A DNA stretch of 54,376 nucleotides from Oscillospiraceae bacterium (lineage in GTDB: Bacteria; Bacillota; Clostridia; UBA1381; UMGS1253), in the NCBI GenBank assembly GCA_015068725.1, contig SVKA01000010.1:1-54376 (forward strand). Direction: 5' to 3'. Position numbers and translations under genes: made by a program. The notes below the pieces were generated by a model. That model did no database searches. It worked only from the letters and a program-made list of their open reading frames with translations, and was not told where the DNA came from. The first letter of the stretch is position 1; each line of letters starts with the position of its first letter. Positions 50,451 to 54,376 of this stretch are shown here, piece by piece.

Positions 50451-52187
50451 TTAATTTTTGTATTTACTGAAAATATTTTCTTCAAGCCACATGGCAGTAT
50501 TTGTATATTTGTCGGTTATGGTGTAATGACAGTAGTCTTTGAGTTCAATAGTCGAGCCATCAGGCGTCCTTAAAACATTATCGGCATTTGTCTGCGCTAT
50601 ATTTTTATGAATTTCAAAGCTTACAGATGCAATTTCGCTATCTGCTTCGTTATACACCAAATCATCAAAGCTCATAGACAGTACATCCGACTTATAAGCG
50701 TCAAGGAATTGGGCGATTTTTTCTCTGTCTGTAATTGATGTTCCTTTGTAATCATACTTATATGCGACAAAATGCAATTCAAGTATTTGTTCTGCATCTG
50801 TCTTCATTGCCTTTATGCCCGATGTGAGTAATTTTTCCGGAGTATAAAGTGGCTTTAAATAGTTTTCGTATTCCTTTACAACGTATCTGTATGAACGTTC
50901 CATAGTTTTGCCGTTTGCAAGAGTATAATTGAAACGCAAATTGTATGTCTCATGAGGGAAGCGTCCGTTATATGCTTTGTATGCTTCGTTTTTAGTAAGG
51001 TCTTCGTGCATAGCTCGTATCTGGGCTATGTCCTCTTTTTGAGTCAGCTCAATTGTCTGTACGTCAATACCCGGCATTGAACTCATTATTGTTATGCTTT
51101 CTATTGAGTCTATATCCGGCACACGTCTTTCAAAACCTGTAATATCTGTTTTTATGCTTCCCAAAATTGCAAGTGCTACGATAAGGCTTACAACAAGACC
51201 TTTCCACGCCTGCCATACTCTAAAGCTTTTTGACAAAAGCATCTGTGCAAGACAGTATCCCACTACTACAAAAATAAGTAATGTTATTGTGAGTTGTTTT
51301 TCACCTGTTATACCTATAAAGAACAGATAACCAAAAATTGCAGTGCAGAAGGTTACGCCATACTTAAATATCGGCCTGATAAACCTAAATGACACAATAT
51401 CGCCGGCGCTTTCTGCAGGGCGTTTTCTGTATACAAAATATGCCACTGCAAGAAGTACTATTCCCGACAGAAAATATATTAAATTACAATCCGTAGAGTC
51501 CTGAATAATATACATCATCGGAAATTTTGTCAAAAATTCGGGTACTTGTGAATAGGAGTATCCATATACAAGCTCGGTAAACAACTCCTGAATACACACC
51601 CAAAGCAGAAACGGCAAAAAGTGTATTATGTATGTAAATACAATGTGTGCAATAAGATTGCCTGTAAACATACCCACAAATACTGTAAGAGAGAACACAC
51701 AAAACGCAATACAAAGCGAATTTAAAAGCCATGTAAATATGACTGAATATGTAATGTATTCTCCGATTGGCATTGAAAGCTTTATTATAAGCACAATCGC
51801 AGTATTTATAACAAGTGGTATGAGCATCAGCACAAAACCTGAAAAAAGTGAATTTGCAAACAAACGTAATCTTGTAAACGGAAGTCCGTGCATTACAGTC
51901 GACGATCTTTGCGAATGGAGATAGCGAAACATCAGCATTCCAATCAGTACAGGAAATACGCAAAGCATCACATTTGCAAACGCTCCGCCAAAACGGTTTA
52001 TAAAGCTTCTGTATCCTTCTTCTAAAATAGCAAGATTGACATCCTGTCTGTCGGACAGTTTATAAGTCATAATTGTCAGAGGTACTGATAAAAACAAAAG
52101 CACGCTCCATACTGCCGATACCCAGCTGTATCGCTTGAGGTTTGAAAATATTAAGCCTTTATTAAAGAATGACATCTTTGATTTCAT
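50451..52187 (-). CDS. ABC transporter permease (ABC-2 type)
   Basis: The protein has 578 residues from the ATG at 52187, eight bases after GGAGG; it overlaps the end of the ATPase gene by 26 bases. The N-terminal half contains several hydrophobic helices (VWSVLLFLSVPLTIM, FVLMLIPLVINTAIVLIIKL, IVHFLPFLLWV-like). A second set lies near 230-350. The C-terminal half is a soluble domain (about 360-578) like DUF6449, probably outside the membrane. Together with the upstream ATPase it forms a YtrBC-like exporter; the substrate is unknown, perhaps a cell-wall-active peptide or antibiotic. Confidence 0.78.
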   Translation of the reverse strand: MKSKMSFFNKGLIFSNLKRYSWVSAVWSVLLFLSVPLTIMTYKLSDRQDVNLAILEEGYRSFINRFGGAFANVMLCVFPVLIGMLMFRYLHSQRSSTVMHGLPFTRLRLFANSLFSGFVLMLIPLVINTAIVLIIKLSMPIGEYITYSVIFTWLLNSLCIAFCVFSLTVFVGMFTGNLIAHIVFTYIIHFLPFLLWVCIQELFTELVYGYSYSQVPEFLTKFPMMYIIQDSTDCNLIYFLSGIVLLAVAYFVYRKRPAESAGDIVSFRFIRPIFKYGVTFCTAIFGYLFFIGITGEKQLTITLLIFVVVGYCLAQMLLSKSFRVWQAWKGLVVSLIVALAILGSIKTDITGFERRVPDIDSIESITIMSSMPGIDVQTIELTQKEDIAQIRAMHEDLTKNEAYKAYNGRFPHETYNLRFNYTLANGKTMERSYRYVVKEYENYLKPLYTPEKLLTSGIKAMKTDAEQILELHFVAYKYDYKGTSITDREKIAQFLDAYKSDVLSMSFDDLVYNEADSEIASVSFEIHKNIAQTNADNVLRTPDGSTIELKDYCHYTITDKYTNTAMWLEENIFSKYKN

Positions 52188-53061
52188 AGCCAAGACCTCC
52201 TAATTCATAGATAAAGATTTCTTCGAGCGTAAGCGGTAAAATATCGCACACTATGGGTGAATATTTGTTTACACATTCAAGGATTTGCTCTCTTTGACCG
52301 CGCACAATCATTAACGTTACGCTACCGTATTCGGAAATGTGCATGGGGGACAGCTGCTCTGCAAGCTCTGTGCCAGGTTTTTCTTTGAAGGCGAGTTGAA
52401 GCTTGTGTACGTCTGATTTTATGTCATCAAGCTGTTTTTCAAGAACAACACGTCCGTTGTGCATAATTCCTACATGGTCGCATACATCTTCAAGCTCGCG
52501 AAGGTTGTGCGACGAAATAAGTACTGTGGTTTCGCGTTCGGCAACGTCTTGCAGTATAAGACTCCATACCTTGCGGCGCATTACGGGGTCAAGTCCATCG
52601 ACTGGCTCGTCTAATATCATTACATCGGGCATAGTGGATATTCCAAGCCAGAAGGCAACCTGCTTTTGCATACCTTTCGAAAGCTTTTGCACACGGCGAT
52701 TTATATCAATTTTGAAAACGTCGGCTAATCTGCAAAAGCGTTCCTCGTTCCAGGAAGGATACACGCTTTTGTAAAACTTTTTCATATCCTTTATTGTATA
52801 TGAGGGGAAGAAAAACACATCATCGGGAATATATATGACCTTTCGCTTAATTGCTACATTTTCAAAGACCTTGCTGTCTGTTATAAAAACATCGCCATCG
52901 TTTTGCATCATTACGCCTGCAATGTGCTTTATTGTCGTTGTCTTTCCTGAACCATTTGGACCGACAAGTCCGTATACACTGCCTTTTTTGACGTGCATAT
53001 TAAGACCATCAAGTGCCACAAAATCATCAAATTTTTTCGTAAGATTACAAATTCTAATCAA
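52162..53061 (-). CDS. ABC transporter ATP-binding protein
   Basis: The protein has 299 residues from the TTG at 53061. Walker A is GPNGSGKT (34-41), the signature LSKGMQ starts at 127, Walker B with VMILDEP covers 147-153, and a switch histidine is in VLISSHNLRELED. The start TTGA overlaps the GntR stop, with GGAGG nine bases upstream, so the two are translationally coupled. It drives the adjacent permease. Confidence 0.94.
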   Translation of the reverse strand: MIRICNLTKKFDDFVALDGLNMHVKKGSVYGLVGPNGSGKTTTIKHIAGVMMQNDGDVFITDSKVFENVAIKRKVIYIPDDVFFFPSYTIKDMKKFYKSVYPSWNEERFCRLADVFKIDINRRVQKLSKGMQKQVAFWLGISTMPDVMILDEPVDGLDPVMRRKVWSLILQDVAERETTVLISSHNLRELEDVCDHVGIMHNGRVVLEKQLDDIKSDVHKLQLAFKEKPGTELAEQLSPMHISEYGSVTLMIVRGQREQILECVNKYSPIVCDILPLTLEEIFIYELGGLGYEIKDVIL

Positions 53062-53438
53062 TTTTGATTGCCTCCTTTGTTATAAATTTCATCAATGCAG
53101 AGCGTGATTTCGTCTTTGCTTACTCCTGCATAATAAAGCTCGCTGACTGTTCTGCCAAGCGCATCAAAAAGCTCTGTACAATGTTTTTTTACAGTGCTTT
53201 TATTCACCTCGGCAACAAAGCTTCCCTTTGCCCGAACGGAATAAATATACCCTTCGGCTTCAAGCTCTCTGTAAGCACGCTGAATAGTATTGGGATTGAT
53301 GGCAAGGTGAAATGCCAGCTCTCTTACCGACGGAAGCCGTGCATCGGGCGCGAGCGCACCGCTTAATATAAGCTGTTTAAATTGCTCTTTAATCTGTTCA
53401 TAAATTGGTCTGTGGTCGTTATGGTTCAGATTAAGCAT
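53058..53438 (-). CDS. GntR family transcriptional regulator, YtrA type
   Basis: The protein has 126 residues from the ATG at 53438, with GGAGGTG upstream. The winged helix is IYEQIKEQFKQLILSGAL, RLPSVRELAFHLAINPNTIQRAYRELEAEGY and GSFVAE, followed by a short C-terminal helix domain with no ligand-binding module, which is the YtrA subfamily. It is the first gene of the ABC operon and is expected to repress it from the palindrome just upstream. Confidence 0.9.
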   Translation of the reverse strand: MLNLNHNDHRPIYEQIKEQFKQLILSGALAPDARLPSVRELAFHLAINPNTIQRAYRELEAEGYIYSVRAKGSFVAEVNKSTVKKHCTELFDALGRTVSELYYAGVSKDEITLCIDEIYNKGGNQN

Positions 53439-53460
53439 CAGTAACACCTCCTACAACAAA

Positions 53461-53485
53461 CTGTATTAACTGTATTAATACAGTT
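53461..53485. promoter_or_regulatory. Probable GntR operator
   Basis: AACTGTATTAATACAGTT (53468-53485) is a perfect 18-bp palindrome. An extra half-site CTGTATTAA lies at 53461-53469. It is immediately downstream of the -10 element of the GntR-ABC promoter, so a bound repressor would block transcription. Confidence 0.75.
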
Positions 53486-53487
53486 AC

Positions 53488-53516
53488 AATATATCACGAG
53501 GTTTTTTCTTTGTCAA
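53488..53516 (-). promoter_or_regulatory. Promoter of the GntR-ABC operon
   Basis: On the minus strand TTGACA (53511-53516), 17-bp spacer, TATATT (53488-53493). The operator palindrome follows directly. Confidence 0.8.
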
Positions 53517-53564
53517 TATATTTTTAGAAAAATTTTGGAAATTACATATATTTTGTCAAAATAA

Positions 53565-53593
53565 TGGACAAATTGGCGTATGTGTGATATACT
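53565..53593 (+). promoter_or_regulatory. Promoter of the divergent membrane protein gene
   Basis: TGGACA (53565-53570), 17-bp spacer, TATACT (53588-53593), with the ribosome binding site GGGGGGAG 20 bases on. Confidence 0.65.
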
Positions 53594-53624
53594 TACATAC
53601 AAAGAAACAATGGGGGGAGAAAAA

Positions 53625-54188
53625 GTGCTGAAACACTATTTAAAGGTTTGTTTTAAAATGATGGGAACGCATGTTATTACTGCGATTTTTTCGTTTATGT
53701 TATGTCCGCTTATCTTTTTGGCGCTACTTTCGTCAAGATTTGGATGGATACTTATGAGTGTTGCGACAAGTATAGGCTATGCTATTATGGTATATTCGTG
53801 CGCCTATAAAGTTGCTGACAAGGATATAAAGGTGTATTCGACAAATAAGCCGTATATATTAAAAGGGATTGTGCTTGCTATACCAACGCTTTTGGTTACG
53901 CTTGTTTTGACATGTGTTTACGATTTTACTTTTGCTCACCAATTTGCAGATTATGACTTGCAGATGAAAACCCAGCTTGTCGGTCGCAGCTTGTTTTTGG
54001 GATGGAATTTTATGTTTGAAGGTTTCAGAGTTGGGGTGGGTGGTGCAGTCAGCACATTTTATTGGGTGCTTTCGTATGCGCTTATGCCAATAGCATCATT
54101 TTTGGGATACTGGGCAGGAATGAACCGTTATGATTTTGGATATAAATTTTTTTCGGCATTTGTTTATAAAAAGCCGGAAAATAAATAA
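53625..54188 (+). CDS. Integral membrane protein of unknown function
   Basis: The protein has 187 residues from the GTG at 53625, with GGGGGGAG six bases upstream. Hydrophobic helices are near 15-40 (VITAIFSFMLCPLIFLALL), 45-65, 95-115 (IVLAIPTLLVTLVLTCVYDF) and 145-165 (FYWVLSYALMPIASFLGYW). It shares its 5' region with the GntR operon and could be coregulated. No family is recognised. Confidence 0.65.
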   Translation: MLKHYLKVCFKMMGTHVITAIFSFMLCPLIFLALLSSRFGWILMSVATSIGYAIMVYSCAYKVADKDIKVYSTNKPYILKGIVLAIPTLLVTLVLTCVYDFTFAHQFADYDLQMKTQLVGRSLFLGWNFMFEGFRVGVGGAVSTFYWVLSYALMPIASFLGYWAGMNRYDFGYKFFSAFVYKKPENK

Positions 54189-54209
54189 AAAAATGGTGTA
54201 ACACCGCTT

Positions 54210-54376
54210 TGAAGTGAACCTCAAAGTTTAGACAAAATTAAATATTAATTTGCTTGTGAATGAGTTCGGTATTGTACCGGACTCATTCCTTTTAGTTTCA
54301 TAGAAATTCTTTCGTTGTTGTAGTAATCAATATATCTTTTCAATTCATCAATGAAAGCATTAACACTGTCGAATTT
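54210..54376 (-). mobile_element. IS3-family insertion sequence, one end (runs off the window)
   Basis: The element starts at about 54210 with TGAAGTGAACCTCAAAG and a TTTAGACA-type stretch, matching the inverted-repeat end of IS150-like IS3 elements. The transposase 3' end lies 35 bases inside. The other end lies outside the window. It begins right after a GGTGTAACACC hairpin that looks like the truncated terminator of the preceding membrane protein gene. Confidence 0.7.
54245..54376 (-). CDS. IS3-family transposase (OrfB), C-terminal end
   Basis: The last 43 codons are visible: the frame reads FIDELKRYIDYYNNERI, then MKLKGMSPVQYRTHS and a TAA at 54245-54247. This is the typical end of the integrase core domain of IS150/IS3 transposases (rve_2). 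The DDE residues lie beyond the window edge except for the final helix region. The rest of the gene is not seen. Confidence 0.88.
   Translation of the reverse strand, partial: KFDSVNAFIDELKRYIDYYNNERISMKLKGMSPVQYRTHSQAN

Overview
The window reads as chromosome of a low-to-mid GC anaerobic Bacillota, most likely class Clostridia. Evidence: strong AGGAGG ribosome binding sites with frequent GTG/TTG starts, the Bacillus/Clostridium order alr-endoAI-mazF, the order rpmG-secE-nusG-rplK-rplA-rplJ-rplL with a Firmicutes-type L10 leader, a DUF1540 protein, a YtrA-like GntR/ABC operon, and exported proteins with Gram-positive signal peptides and no outer-membrane system. I cannot name the genus.

Layout. 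1-2420: remnants of an accessory island. The 5' part of a type I methylase gene (hsdM) and the C-terminal piece of an AAA-type ATPase gene lie head to head with a large serine recombinase gene that has lost its catalytic N-terminus. 2431-4434: tRNA-Pro(CGG), a PHP-domain hydrolase and tRNA-Leu(GAG), both tRNAs with near-consensus promoters and terminators. 4543-10305: housekeeping genes (DUF6106 membrane protein, acpS, nnr, alr, a MazEF-type toxin-antitoxin pair, an exported protein, radC). 10441-14310: rpmG, secE, nusG and rplKAJL, with an L10 leader and two hairpins that look like ribosomal protein L1 operators. This cluster ends in a terminator and is not followed by rpoBC.

14326-25516: a carbohydrate or sugar-acid catabolic locus. 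It has a GHL6-type hydrolase, a sugar isomerase/epimerase-like protein, two AraC regulators and a tight eight-gene run (GNAT, two Gfo/Idh/MocA proteins, enolase-superfamily protein, D-2-hydroxyacid dehydrogenase, two amidohydrolase_2 proteins). The set of folds matches oxidative sugar routes (dehydrogenase, lactonase, dehydratase, 2-keto-acid reductase). It also overlaps the Gfo/Idh plus xylose-isomerase-like toolkit of 3-keto-glycoside and C-glycoside cleavage. No transporter, kinase or aldolase is present here, so the substrate is unknown.

25885-46449: two paralogous giant exported proteins (4207 and 2591 aa). Both combine a heparinase II/III-like polysaccharide lyase domain with a CBM-like beta domain, multiple copies of a long extracellular module I do not recognise, cadherin-like and InlB-like beta repeats, and a shared C-terminal domain of about 110 residues. 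I see no SLH domain or LPXTG motif. Each has its own sigma-A-type promoter and terminator. They presumably depolymerise an acidic polysaccharide outside the cell, with the upstream catabolic operon handling the products. This lyase/oxidation locus is the best candidate for an undescribed system in the window.

46530-54376: housekeeping and small genes (phosphoribosyltransferase, murA, YdcZ-type permease, DUF1540, small unknowns), a GntR-ABC transporter operon with a clear palindromic operator, a divergent membrane protein gene, and the end of an IS3-family insertion sequence running off the window.
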